DNA of 64,000 bases, taken from positions 1 through 64,000 of the forward strand of contig DASZOM010000056.1 in assembly GCA_035550735.1 (NCBI GenBank). Direction: 5' to 3'. The notes below the pieces were generated by a model. That model did no database searches. It was not told the origin of the DNA and saw only the letters and a list, made by a program, of their open reading frames with translations. This stretch comes from JANQRA01 sp035550735. Lineage in GTDB: Bacteria; Actinomycetota; Acidimicrobiia; Spongiisociales; ZC4RG35. This document shows, piece by piece, positions 1 to 8,231 of this stretch (positions within the stretch are counted from its first letter, which is position 1; each line of letters opens with the position of its first letter). The position numbers were made by a program, and so were the translations under genes.

Positions 1-824
1 TCGGCGCCGAGATCAGACTGGAGTCCCCTGTCGATCGGGTGCTCACCAAGGATGGGAGAGCCACCGGTGTCGTCCTCGAGGACGGGACCGAGCTCACCGG
101 CGGGACCGTGGTCAGCGCCCTCGACCCCCGCCGCACGTTCATGCAGCTCGTCGATCCACGGGAGCTGCCAACCGACCTGGTCGAGGACATCTCCCGTTTC
201 AAGTTCCAGGGGACGTCGGCCAAGGTGAACTTCGCCCTGGACGCCAACCCGACCTTCCCCGGGTTGGAGGGCCGCACCGAGACGTACCGCGGCTTCATCA
301 ACATCGGGCCCAGCCTCGACTACCTGGAACGCGCCTTCGACGACGCCAAGTACGGGTGGTACAGCGCCCGGCCCTACATCGACGCATGCATCCAGTCCAA
401 CGTCGACCCGGACATGGCCCCTCCGGGCAAGGCGGTGATGTCCAACTTCATCCAGTACGCCCCGTACCACCTCAAGGAGAGCGATTGGGACACCGAGCGG
501 GAGAACCTGGGCGACGTTGTCCAGGCCCGTCTCGAGGAGGTCTTCCCCGGGTTCGGCGACCTGGTGCTGCATCGCGAGGTGGTGACTCCTCTCGACATCG
601 AGCGCACCGTGGGGCTCACCGAGGGCAACATCTTCGCCGGTGAGTTCCTCGCCCCGCAGATGTTCTTCTTCCGTCCCGCCCCAGGGTGGAATCAGTACCG
701 CACCCCGATCGAGGGCTACTACCAGTGCGGGTCGGGGACGCACCCGGGCGGCTGTGTGATGGGTGCTCCCGGGAGGTTCGCCTCCCAGCAGATCCTCTCC
801 GACCTCCGGCGAACCCAGGGTTAG
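1..824 (+). CDS. Phytoene desaturase-like FAD-dependent oxidoreductase (C-terminal part)
   Basis: The frame is open from the first bases of the window, so the gene starts upstream and only about the last 274 residues are seen. The visible part begins inside the substrate/FAD region (a hydrophobic V-VSALDPRRTF strand at about 110-140) and ends with the FAD-contacting motif GGCVMGAPGR near the C-terminus, which is typical of the phytoene desaturase / amine oxidase superfamily. These enzymes remove hydrogens from polyprenoid or other hydrophobic substrates using FAD. The missing N-terminal GxGxxG dinucleotide motif lies outside the window. The stop overlaps a possible small gene on the other strand. 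The family is well supported; the substrate is unknown. Confidence 0.8.
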   Translation, partial: GAEIRLESPVDRVLTKDGRATGVVLEDGTELTGGTVVSALDPRRTFMQLVDPRELPTDLVEDISRFKFQGTSAKVNFALDANPTFPGLEGRTETYRGFINIGPSLDYLERAFDDAKYGWYSARPYIDACIQSNVDPDMAPPGKAVMSNFIQYAPYHLKESDWDTERENLGDVVQARLEEVFPGFGDLVLHREVVTPLDIERTVGLTEGNIFAGEFLAPQMFFFRPAPGWNQYRTPIEGYYQCGSGTHPGGCVMGAPGRFASQQILSDLRRTQG

Positions 825-1000
825 CAGCGTCGCTCAGCGACGCTGGGGACCCTCGGTTGCGGGTCCGGGTCCTGCGGGTCCAGTCTGTCTCGGGAGAGGA
901 CGATGGCCAGTGCGATCGCGCCGAGCGTCACCATGAGCCATGTGAGCCGATCGATGCCCGCGAGAGCCGAGCCACGCGGCTCGCCGGCAACGATGAGCAT
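821..1000 (-). CDS. Possible small single-span membrane protein (59 aa)
   Basis: An open frame of 59 residues begins at an ATG and ends at TAA, overlapping the stop of the oxidoreductase on the other strand by a few bases. It contains one convincing hydrophobic segment (about residues 21-36, TWLMVTLGAIALAIVL) followed by a charged, proline-rich tail, and its third codon positions are mostly G or C like those of neighbouring genes. There is no strong ribosome binding site; a GGGG stretch lies rather far upstream. It otherwise fills the 260-base gap before fxsA. No family is recognised, and it could be a chance frame. Confidence 0.35.
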   Translation of the reverse strand: MLIVAGEPRGSALAGIDRLTWLMVTLGAIALAIVLSRDRLDPQDPDPQPRVPSVAERRC

Positions 1001-1084
1001 GGAGGTGCGGGTACCCCTGGCAAAGACGAGGCAAACGAAAGGCCAGGCAGGCCGGTTGCAGCGATCGACCGTTACCGTCGGGGC

Positions 1085-1501
1085 ATGCGTCTATCTGCGC
1101 TGTTCGCCCTGGCCGCTCTCGCCGAGATGATGGTCTTTCTCTGGATCGGCTCCCGGATCGGCTTCGGCTGGGCGCTCGGCATCGCCCTGGTGACCGCGAT
1201 CCTCGGTTCCTATCTGGTTCGCAGGGCCGGGATGACGGTCTGGCGCAGATTCCGTCGGCGTCTCGACCACGGTGAGCTGCCGGGGCGTGAGCTGGCTCAC
1301 GGAGCAGCGGTCCTGGTTGCCGGGGCCCTCCTGATCTCACCCGGGTTCATGACCGATCTCGCCGGCTTCCTCCTCCTCGTCCCGGCGGTGCGTGATTTCG
1401 CCTACCGCAAGCTCAGCTCGAGAGTGTCATCACGCATCGGTGTGTTCTCCACGGACCGTGCCGTGCACGGCCAGGTCATCGACGTTGACGAGGTCGATTG
1501 A
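1085..1501 (+). CDS. fxsA: FxsA family membrane protein
   Basis: This 138-residue protein has the FxsA pattern: an N-terminal hydrophobic segment with E-MMVFLWIG, a glycine-rich second span (GWALGIALVTAILGS), an amphipathic arginine-rich stretch, then a third span with ISPGFMTDLAGFLLLVP, the family signature. E. coli FxsA is an inner-membrane protein that relieves phage T7 exclusion by the F plasmid; the general cellular role is unknown. The ATG at 1085 is chosen because it places the first span at the very N-terminus; the open frame upstream has no similarity. It converges on the E1 gene with 17 bases between the stops. Confidence 0.85.
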   Translation: MRLSALFALAALAEMMVFLWIGSRIGFGWALGIALVTAILGSYLVRRAGMTVWRRFRRRLDHGELPGRELAHGAAVLVAGALLISPGFMTDLAGFLLLVPAVRDFAYRKLSSRVSSRIGVFSTDRAVHGQVIDVDEVD

Positions 1502-1516
1502 CCTTCTCACAGAAGG
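1502..1516. terminator. Small convergent hairpin between fxsA and the E1 gene
   Basis: CCTTCT and AGAAGG form a 6-bp perfect stem with a 3-base loop in the gap between two convergent stops. It is short and has no long T tract, so a bidirectional terminator role is only suggested by its position. Confidence 0.3.
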
Positions 1517-1518
1517 GT

Positions 1519-3540
1519 TCAGTATTTGGCCAGCTCCTGGGCTCGGGCCACGATGGTCTCCGGTGTCGGGTAGAGGGCGTTCTCCAGTGAGCCGGCGTAG
1601 GGCATGATCGGGACGTCGGGCAGCCCGTACCGCTTCACCGGGGCATCCAGCCATTCGAATGTCTTGTCGGCGATCTGGGCCGCGATCTCGGCGCCGTAGC
1701 CGACGAACTCGTTGTCCTCGTGGAGGATCAGGGCCCGTGATGTCTTCTTGATCGACTCCTCGATGGTGGGCCAGTCCAGCGGTTTGAGACTGCGCAGGTC
1801 GATGACCTCGGCACTGATCCCCAGCTCGTCGAGGATCGGTACCGCTTCCATGGCGAAGTGGACCATGGCCCCGTAGGCGACGATGGTGAGGTCGGTGCCC
1901 AGGCTGCGCAATGCGGCCTGACCCAGGGGGATGCGATGCTCGCCTTCGGGGAACGGGCCCCGCGCCAGCCGGTAGAGCTTCTTGGGCTCGAGGAACATGA
2001 CAGGGTCAGGGTCCTCTACCGCGGTGTGGAGCAGCCCCTTGACGTCGGCGGGGGTGGAGGGGATCACTACTTTGAGCCCGGGCACGTGTGCGTAGAACGA
2101 CTCGATCGACTGCGAGTGGTATTGCGCTCCGTGGATGCCGGCGCCGTAGGGCGTCCTGATGACGATGGGCACCCTCCAGCGGCCATTGGACCGATAGCTG
2201 ACCCGGGCCGCCTCTGACACGATCTGATCGAAGGCGGGATGGATGTAGTCGGCGAACTGGATCTCGGGCAGCACCTTGAATCCCGTGGCCGACATGCCGA
2301 TGGCGCACCCGATGATCGACGACTCGGCGATCGGGGTGTTGAAGCAACGCTCGGCGCCGAACCTGTCGGTGAGCCCCTCCGTGGCTTTGAAGACCCCGCC
2401 CTTGCGCCGGGCCACGTCCTCCCCGAACAGGACGGTGTCATCGTGGATCTCGAAGATCTCATGGAGGGTGCGGTTGATCGCGGTGATCAGGTTGACCGTC
2501 TCTCCCTCGGGTGTCGCTTCCGGCTCGGTCGCGGCAGGACCCGGCTCGATCACACGGGCGTACACCCGTGACGTCGGTTCGTCCGGGTTGGCGGCCGCCT
2601 CCGCCTCCTCCACAGCACTGGCGAGGAGACGGACCACCTCCTCGTCTATCTCCTTCTCACGGGCCTCGGTGAGGAGACGGTTCTCGATCAGATATTGCTT
2701 GAGCCGCTCGACAGGGTCCTTCTTCCGCCATCGCTCCACCTCCTCGCGGCTGCGATAGAGGGCGTCGTTGTCGTCGGACGTGTGGGCGTAATAGCGATAG
2801 GTCTCGGCCTCGATCAGGGTGGGCCCCTCGCCGGCGCGGGCCCGCTCCACCGCCGTTTGCATCGTTGCCAGCACCTGGAACGGGTCGTTGCCGTCGATGA
2901 AGTGGCCGGGGAAGCCGTATCCGATCGCCCGATCGGAGACACGACCCGCCACCTCCTCCTCCGTGGGCACCGAGATGGCGTAGCTGTTGTTCTCGATCAC
3001 ACAGATGAGGGGCAGGTCGTGGATGCCCGCCCAGTTCATCGCCTCGTGCCAGTCGCCTTCCGAAGTGGCGCCCTCGCCCCCGTAGACCACGGCGACGGCA
3101 CCCTCGCCACGCAGTTTCAGCCCGTGGGCGATCCCGGCGGCATGGGGGAACTGCGTGCCGATCACCGAGGATTGACTGAACACGTTCTTGTCTGGGTCCG
3201 ACCAGTGGCTGGGAAGCTGGCGGCCGCCGGAGAAGGGGTCGTCCTTCTTGGCGAACACCGCCAGGAAGATCTCGAGCGGGGTGAAACCCCAACCCATGGC
3301 CACACCCATGTCCCGGTAATAGGGCAGCACCCAGTCCCGCTCGCGGTCCAGCGCGAAGGTTGAGGCGACCTGGACAGCCTCGTGCCCGGACGAGCCCAGC
3401 ACGAAGGCGGCCCGGCCCTGGCGCTGCAGGGCGAACATCCGGTCGTCGATGCGACGCGTGATCAGCATGAGCCGGTACATCTCGACGACTTGGTCGTCGG
3501 TCAGCCCGAGGCCGCGGTGGTCGAGGGTCCCGTGGATCAT
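1519..3540 (-). CDS. Branched-chain 2-oxoacid dehydrogenase E1, alpha and beta fused
   Basis: One polypeptide of about 673 residues carries both E1 subunits of a thiamine diphosphate (ThDP) dependent 2-oxoacid dehydrogenase. The first half is E1-alpha (ThDP motif GGEGATSEGDWHEAMN... ending ENNSYA). A short Pro/Glu linker near residue 340 leads to the E1-beta half (FGEDVARRKGGVF, then PIAESSIIGCAIGMS). The complex oxidatively decarboxylates branched-chain 2-oxoacids or pyruvate onto the lipoyl arm of E2. The leucine dehydrogenase gene directly upstream, whose stop is one base from the chosen ATG, argues for branched-chain substrates. An in-frame ATG at 3555 is an alternative start. No E2 or E3 gene lies nearby. 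Confidence 0.88.
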   Translation of the reverse strand: MIHGTLDHRGLGLTDDQVVEMYRLMLITRRIDDRMFALQRQGRAAFVLGSSGHEAVQVASTFALDRERDWVLPYYRDMGVAMGWGFTPLEIFLAVFAKKDDPFSGGRQLPSHWSDPDKNVFSQSSVIGTQFPHAAGIAHGLKLRGEGAVAVVYGGEGATSEGDWHEAMNWAGIHDLPLICVIENNSYAISVPTEEEVAGRVSDRAIGYGFPGHFIDGNDPFQVLATMQTAVERARAGEGPTLIEAETYRYYAHTSDDNDALYRSREEVERWRKKDPVERLKQYLIENRLLTEAREKEIDEEVVRLLASAVEEAEAAANPDEPTSRVYARVIEPGPAATEPEATPEGETVNLITAINRTLHEIFEIHDDTVLFGEDVARRKGGVFKATEGLTDRFGAERCFNTPIAESSIIGCAIGMSATGFKVLPEIQFADYIHPAFDQIVSEAARVSYRSNGRWRVPIVIRTPYGAGIHGAQYHSQSIESFYAHVPGLKVVIPSTPADVKGLLHTAVEDPDPVMFLEPKKLYRLARGPFPEGEHRIPLGQAALRSLGTDLTIVAYGAMVHFAMEAVPILDELGISAEVIDLRSLKPLDWPTIEESIKKTSRALILHEDNEFVGYGAEIAAQIADKTFEWLDAPVKRYGLPDVPIMPYAGSLENALYPTPETIVARAQELAKY

Positions 3541-3541
3541 C

Positions 3542-4663
3542 TCAGTTCCGGTCATCCCCGCTGCGACGGAACCGGCGTAGGTCACCGATCTCCTTGATGC
3601 GCTCGTCGGCGACCATGACCGCTGCCTCGTTGGGGGTGATGCCGTGCGCCTCCGCCTTGTCCAGGATCGTCATGGTGGCGTCGTAGATGCCGTCCACCCG
3701 GTGCAGCACCCTCGTCTTGGAATATCCCTGGAGCTCATCGAAGACGTTGATGAGCCCTCCGGCATTCACCACGAAGTCGGGTGCATACAGGATCCCTCTC
3801 TCGGCGAGACGGATGGCGTCCTCGGGAGTGGCGAGCTGGTTGTTGGCAGATCCCACGATCGCCTGGCAGTTGAGGCGGGGGATGGTCTCCTCGTTGAGGC
3901 CGGCGCCCAGGGCACAGGGAGAGAAGATGTCGCAGTCGACCTCGTAGATGTCGTCGGGGTCGACGGCCTTGACCGAGTAGGTGTCGACGGCGCTCTCGAT
4001 TGCGGCATCGTATGCGTCGGTGACCATCACCTCGGCTCTCGCCTCCACCAGGAGCTGCACGAAGGCGGAGCCGACCTTGCCCACCCCTTGGACGGCGAAT
4101 CGCCGGCCCGCCAGGTCGGGATCTCCCCACCTCTTCTGGGCGACTGCCCGAGCCGCGGCGAACAGCCCGCGGGCGGTCACCGGTGACGGGTCGCCCGCCC
4201 CACCGTGGGCTACCGAGTTACCCAGGGCCCAACGGGTCTCCCGTCTGATCATGTCCATGTCGGTGGTGGTCGTGCCGACGTCCTCGGCGGTGATGTAACG
4301 GCCCTGGAGCGAGTCGACGATCCGGCCGTAGGCGCGGAGCAGCCGCTCCGACTTGTCCTCCCGTGGGTCGCCGATGATGACCGCCTTGCCTCCCCCCAGA
4401 TCCAGCCCGGCCGCGGCGGCCTTGTAGGTCATCCCCTCGGAGAGACGCAACACGTCGCGGAGGGCGTCGTCTTCGGTCGGGTACGGAAAAAAGCGAGTCC
4501 CGCCTAAGGCGGGACCGAGAGCCGTGCTGTGTATGGCGATGATCGCCCGGAGGCCGGATAGCTTGTCGTAGCCATAGAGGACTTGCTCATGCCCCTCGAC
4601 GGCTACGGCCTCGAATACACCCAAGGTCCTGACCTCCTCGAAATCGGAATCGGGGCGATCCAC
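3542..4663 (-). CDS. Leucine/phenylalanine/valine dehydrogenase
   Basis: This 373-residue protein belongs to the Glu/Leu/Phe/Val dehydrogenase family. It shows the substrate-site strand ALGGTRF, the catalytic-lysine region MTYKAAAAGLDLGGGKAV, the NAD-binding Rossmann motif VQGVGKVG and the C-terminal GSANNQLA segment. It reversibly deaminates branched-chain amino acids to 2-oxoacids with NAD, feeding the fused E1 encoded immediately downstream. The two genes are plainly one operon. The coding sequence contains a terminator-like hairpin near its 5' end, with a rare TTA codon in the loop, described separately. Confidence 0.9.
   Translation of the reverse strand: MDRPDSDFEEVRTLGVFEAVAVEGHEQVLYGYDKLSGLRAIIAIHSTALGPALGGTRFFPYPTEDDALRDVLRLSEGMTYKAAAAGLDLGGGKAVIIGDPREDKSERLLRAYGRIVDSLQGRYITAEDVGTTTTDMDMIRRETRWALGNSVAHGGAGDPSPVTARGLFAAARAVAQKRWGDPDLAGRRFAVQGVGKVGSAFVQLLVEARAEVMVTDAYDAAIESAVDTYSVKAVDPDDIYEVDCDIFSPCALGAGLNEETIPRLNCQAIVGSANNQLATPEDAIRLAERGILYAPDFVVNAGGLINVFDELQGYSKTRVLHRVDGIYDATMTILDKAEAHGITPNEAAVMVADERIKEIGDLRRFRRSGDDRN
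4487..4515 (-). terminator. Terminator-like hairpin inside the leucine dehydrogenase gene
   Basis: Read on the minus strand, GTCCCGCC and GGCGGGAC form a perfect 8-bp stem around a TTA loop, followed after a few bases by six T residues. This is the layout of a Rho-independent terminator, but it lies about 150 nt inside the coding region, over the codons for the conserved ALGGTRFF segment. It may be an attenuator or a coincidence of the coding sequence. Confidence 0.35.
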
Positions 4664-4731
4664 CGATCTTACCGGCGAGACCGGACCTCGCGTCCTGGCC
4701 GTTTGCCGGATCGGTGTGCCAGGATGGATCG

Positions 4732-5469
4732 GTGACCAAGTCCTCCTACCTCAGGGTGTACTCACCGGAGGTCTCCGGATCGTCCGACCCCGTCCCCGGC
4801 TTCGTGCGCAGCTACGGCCTGCTCTCCGAGGCGGAGGGGGACAGCCACTGGACCGTCGAATGGGAGGGACGTCGGCTGGTCTGCCCGCGCAATCTCCGGC
4901 TACGGGTCCTGGAGTCGACGGTTGCCTTCGCCAACGCCTTTCGGGGCCTCGGAGTGGGACTGGTCCCCGAGGCAGCCGCCCAGGCGGCCGATCGCGAGCT
5001 CAAGGCCTATCACCGGAGTCATCCTGAGCACCGCTCCCACATCCTCACCTCGGCATGGCACGTCCCGGTGCGCTGGTTCGTCGCATTCGACCCTTCCGCC
5101 AAGGAGGTCTACGACCGTCCCGAGGGCCCTTCCCTCCGGTTCCGCACCGATATCGAGCGGGCGCGGGAGAGGATCGCCGCCGGTCTCGAGATCCTCACCT
5201 CCTTGACCGTGTTCGTCGGTCCGGCGGAGGAGTTGGGCCAGCTCCTCGAATGGCTGCAGCCCTTCCCCGACGGCTCGATGCTGGAGCTCGACTATGCCGA
5301 GGTGGCCACGCTCTTCGATCCCAACGAGCTCGTCTTCGACGACTCCTGCGACCAGATCCACCAATCCCTCGAAGCGCTCGCCACCGGCGACATGATGCGC
5401 GCCGGCGAGTGCTACGGCCGAGTCGTCACCCGCTGGGCCCCCGCCTTCTCGGTCACCTTCAGCAATTAG
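4732..5469 (+). CDS. Conserved hypothetical protein, 245 aa
   Basis: The product is a soluble, acidic protein of 245 residues with no signal peptide or membrane segment. It is rich in Trp, Glu and Arg in its first half (HWTVEWEGRRLVCPRNLRLRV) and ends with a helical region containing DPNELVFDDSCDQIHQSLEAL. I do not recognise the family. GTG at 4732 is chosen because AGGATGG sits at ribosome-binding distance; a start at 4714 is also possible. It is divergent from the leucine dehydrogenase operon (68 bases apart), so they share a promoter region. Confidence 0.7.
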   Translation: MTKSSYLRVYSPEVSGSSDPVPGFVRSYGLLSEAEGDSHWTVEWEGRRLVCPRNLRLRVLESTVAFANAFRGLGVGLVPEAAAQAADRELKAYHRSHPEHRSHILTSAWHVPVRWFVAFDPSAKEVYDRPEGPSLRFRTDIERARERIAAGLEILTSLTVFVGPAEELGQLLEWLQPFPDGSMLELDYAEVATLFDPNELVFDDSCDQIHQSLEALATGDMMRAGECYGRVVTRWAPAFSVTFSN

Positions 5470-5662
5470 ATGGTGGCCGACTTTGATGGCCTTCCTGCAG
5501 GAGCCTCCAGTCCTGGTGTGGATGGGCAATCATCATGAGCTCGAACGCGAGACGTGGCTTCCTCCACCAAACAGACGCCGGTCGGCCGCAGCTGCCGCCT
5601 CGTGATCTGCTCCTTCCACCGTTCTGACAGGGGGCGTCCGGTCTGGCACCATCGCCGGTCCG

Positions 5663-6928
5663 ATGAGCGTCCTTCCCCGGCACCTGCTTCCCGATGGCGC
5701 GACCATCGACGATCGGGGGCGGCTGTCGATCGCCGGGTGTGATCTGGTCGACCTGGCAGCCGAGTACGGGACGCCCCTGTTCGTCTATGACGAGGAGCAT
5801 CTGCGGGCCCGGTGCCGTGAGGCCGTGGCCGCCTTTCCCGACGGTGCCGCCTATGCCACCAAGGCGTTCCTGTGCACGGCGATGGCGCGGCTGGCTCATG
5901 AGGAGGGCATGGACCTCGACGTCGCCACCGGGGGAGAGCTCTTCGTGGCGCTCGCCGCCGGTGTGCCGGGCGAGAGAATGGTCTTCCACGGGAACAACAA
6001 GTCGCTCCGGGAGCTGGCGGCCGCTCTCGACGCCGGGGTCGGCGTCATCGTGATCGATTCCCTCAGCGAGATCGACAAGCTGGAGTCCGTCCTCGACGGC
6101 CGAACAGCACGGGTGATGGTGAGGGTCAACCCCGGGGTCGAGGCCCACACCCACGAGTTCCTCCGCACCGGCGCAACCGACTCCAAGTTCGGGCTGAGTG
6201 TCGCCGGCGGGGTCGCCATGACCGCGGTTCACCGGGTCGAGACGGCTCCCGGGCTGGAGCTGGTGGGTGTCCACGTCCACGTCGGCAGTCAGGTATTCGA
6301 CGCGACGTCCTTCGCTCGGGTCGTCGAGACCCTCGCAGGATTCGTGCAGGAATCCGGTGTGGACACGCTCTCGGTCGGGGGTGGCCTCGGGGTCCCCTAC
6401 GTGGAGGGTGAGTCCGCTCCCACCATCACCGAATGGGGCGAGACCATACGGGCCGCGGTCGACGAGGCCGGCCTCGACCCCCGGATCCTCGCCGAGCCGG
6501 GCCGCTCCATCGTCGCTCAGGCTGCGGTGACGTTGTACACGGCGGGCACCATCAAGGAGATCCCCGGTGTCCGCACGTATGTCTCCGTCGACGGTGGGAT
6601 GAGTGACAATCCACGGCCGGTGCTCTACGGGAGCGGCTACGAGGTGTTCCTGGTGAGGTCGACCGATGCCGATCGGGATCGCCCGATCCGGCTCGTGGGC
6701 AAGCATTGCGAGTCGGGGGACGTCATCGTCTGGGATGGCAGGCTCCCCTCCGACCTGACGTTGGGTGACATCGTGGCCACCCCGGTCACCGGCGCCTACG
6801 GGCACACGATGGGGTCGAACTACAACATGGCGCTGCGACCGCCGGTCGTGTTCGCCCGAGCGGGAGATGCCCGACTCGTGGTGCGTCGCGAGGCCTACGA
6901 CGACCTGCTCGCACGCGACCTCGGATGA
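5663..6928 (+). CDS. lysA: Diaminopimelate decarboxylase
   Basis: A 421-residue fold-type III PLP enzyme. Key elements are the PLP lysine in YATKAF (about residue 73), HVHVGSQ, the phosphate-binding glycine loop GGGLGVPY, the EPGRSIVA strand, and the dimer-contributed active-site segment GKHCESGDVI carrying the catalytic cysteine. It converts meso-diaminopimelate to L-lysine, the last step of lysine synthesis. The length is normal for the family. It stands upstream of a lipoprotein gene with a 21-base gap. About 190 bases separate it from the previous gene; I see no gene there. Confidence 0.93.
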   Translation: MSVLPRHLLPDGATIDDRGRLSIAGCDLVDLAAEYGTPLFVYDEEHLRARCREAVAAFPDGAAYATKAFLCTAMARLAHEEGMDLDVATGGELFVALAAGVPGERMVFHGNNKSLRELAAALDAGVGVIVIDSLSEIDKLESVLDGRTARVMVRVNPGVEAHTHEFLRTGATDSKFGLSVAGGVAMTAVHRVETAPGLELVGVHVHVGSQVFDATSFARVVETLAGFVQESGVDTLSVGGGLGVPYVEGESAPTITEWGETIRAAVDEAGLDPRILAEPGRSIVAQAAVTLYTAGTIKEIPGVRTYVSVDGGMSDNPRPVLYGSGYEVFLVRSTDADRDRPIRLVGKHCESGDVIVWDGRLPSDLTLGDIVATPVTGAYGHTMGSNYNMALRPPVVFARAGDARLVVRREAYDDLLARDLG

Positions 6929-6949
6929 CAGGCTACGTAGGCTCGGCAC

Positions 6950-8122
6950 GTGCTGAGACGATCTGTCCTGGCGGTGCTCGTGCTGGCCGGCTGCACCTCC
7001 CAGGCCACGCCTTCGACGACCTCGCTCGCCCCGGAGCCGACGGGGCCGGGACGTCTCGCCGTGGTCGACTCCGAAGGTGACATCGTGGTCATGGAGGCGG
7101 ACGGCTCCGACCCGGTCGAGGTGGCGGTGGCCGGGGAGGAAATCGGCCTCGCCCAGCCCATCTGGTCTCCCGATGGTTCCCGTCTCTCCTGGGCCCAGGT
7201 CAGTGGGGAGGGCCCCGCTTATGCAATCAGCGACCTGGAGGGCGAGCCGACCGTGGTGCCGCTCGACCAATTCCCCTATTACGCCTTCTGGTCCCCAGCC
7301 AAGGACCGGGTCGGCACACTGCGCAACGGATCGAGCGGTGTCGTCTTCGAGATGATCACGCTGCCCTCCGGTGAGGTCGAGCTGGTCGAGGAGGACGCCC
7401 CCTTCTACTTCTCATGGAGCCCGACCGGTGAACGGGTTGCGGCTCACGCCGGGCCGGAGCGTCTTCTCGATCTAGGCGTGGGATCCTCCGACGGGCCCGC
7501 TGGCGACACCGACGACGGCTATCTGGCTCCCCAGTGGATTCCGGACGGGGTGCTCCATGTGTCCGGTGGTGACCTGGTCCTCGTATCCTCGGACGGCAGC
7601 AGCCGATCGTTGGCTGAGGTGGCCGGCTTGACCACGTTCGTGGCCAACCGGCAGGGCACCAAGGTCGCAGTGCAGTCGATCTCGTCCGGTGGTGGTCAAT
7701 CGGTGGCGTTGCGGGAGACGGCCGCGGCGGTGCGTCCCAACGTCGTGACCGTCATCGATCTCGACAGCGGTGAGTTCACGACGGCCGCAGAGTCTCCTGC
7801 CGTCGGGTTCTTCTGGAGCCCGGACGGGGAACGCCTCCTGGTCCTCGCCCCCGACGAGAGCGGAGCGGCTCTCGTCGCCTCGGTGTGGGGTGACGGGGGT
7901 CTCGAGCAGTACTCCGCCTATCAGCCGTCGCCGATCCAGCTGCGGGACCTGTTCCCGTTCTTCCCCCAGTACGCGCAGTCACTGTCGTTCTGGGCGGCCG
8001 ACTCCTCGGCTTTCGTGCTCGCCGGGGCGATCGACGGCGAGCAGGGGATTTGGGTGCAGACGCTTGGGGAGAGCGCCCCCGAGCTGGTTTCCGGAGGGAG
8101 CTGGGCCGTCTGGTCGCCCTGA
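6950..8122 (+). CDS. Lipoprotein with beta-propeller (TolB-like) repeats
   Basis: This 390-residue protein begins at GTG with a short signal peptide and lipobox (LVLAGC, Cys at about residue 15), followed by a Ser/Thr/Pro linker. The rest contains repeated blades of the form PIWSPDGSRLSW, FWSPAKDRVG, FSWSPTGERVA and FFWSPDGERLL, characteristic of WD40-like/TolB beta-propellers. It is therefore probably anchored to the outer face of the membrane, binding a partner or polymer. No enzymatic motif is visible and the ligand is unknown. It may be cotranscribed with lysA. Confidence 0.8.
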   Translation: MLRRSVLAVLVLAGCTSQATPSTTSLAPEPTGPGRLAVVDSEGDIVVMEADGSDPVEVAVAGEEIGLAQPIWSPDGSRLSWAQVSGEGPAYAISDLEGEPTVVPLDQFPYYAFWSPAKDRVGTLRNGSSGVVFEMITLPSGEVELVEEDAPFYFSWSPTGERVAAHAGPERLLDLGVGSSDGPAGDTDDGYLAPQWIPDGVLHVSGGDLVLVSSDGSSRSLAEVAGLTTFVANRQGTKVAVQSISSGGGQSVALRETAAAVRPNVVTVIDLDSGEFTTAAESPAVGFFWSPDGERLLVLAPDESGAALVASVWGDGGLEQYSAYQPSPIQLRDLFPFFPQYAQSLSFWAADSSAFVLAGAIDGEQGIWVQTLGESAPELVSGGSWAVWSP

Positions 8123-8182
8123 GCAGGCCGTCGACATGGAGTGTCGAAAAATGGGTAACCCGGGAGACAAATAGGTATCGCC

Positions 8183-8201
8183 AAGGGGGCTTCGCCCTCT
8201 T
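8183..8201. promoter_or_regulatory. Hairpin in the leader of the flavoprotein gene
   Basis: A stem of 8 pairs (one G-T wobble) with a TTC loop lies about 30 bases upstream of the start of the next gene, just before its AAGGAG ribosome binding site. No T tract follows. It could be a weak terminator for the lipoprotein transcript or a leader structure. Confidence 0.25.
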
Positions 8202-8231
8202 AGGTTCGTCACAAGCGACCAAGGAGAGACG

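Noticed and set aside
5459..7270. A 603-residue open frame on the minus strand
   Set aside because: It is the reverse of lysA and has a His/Asp/Gly-rich composition typical of an antisense frame.
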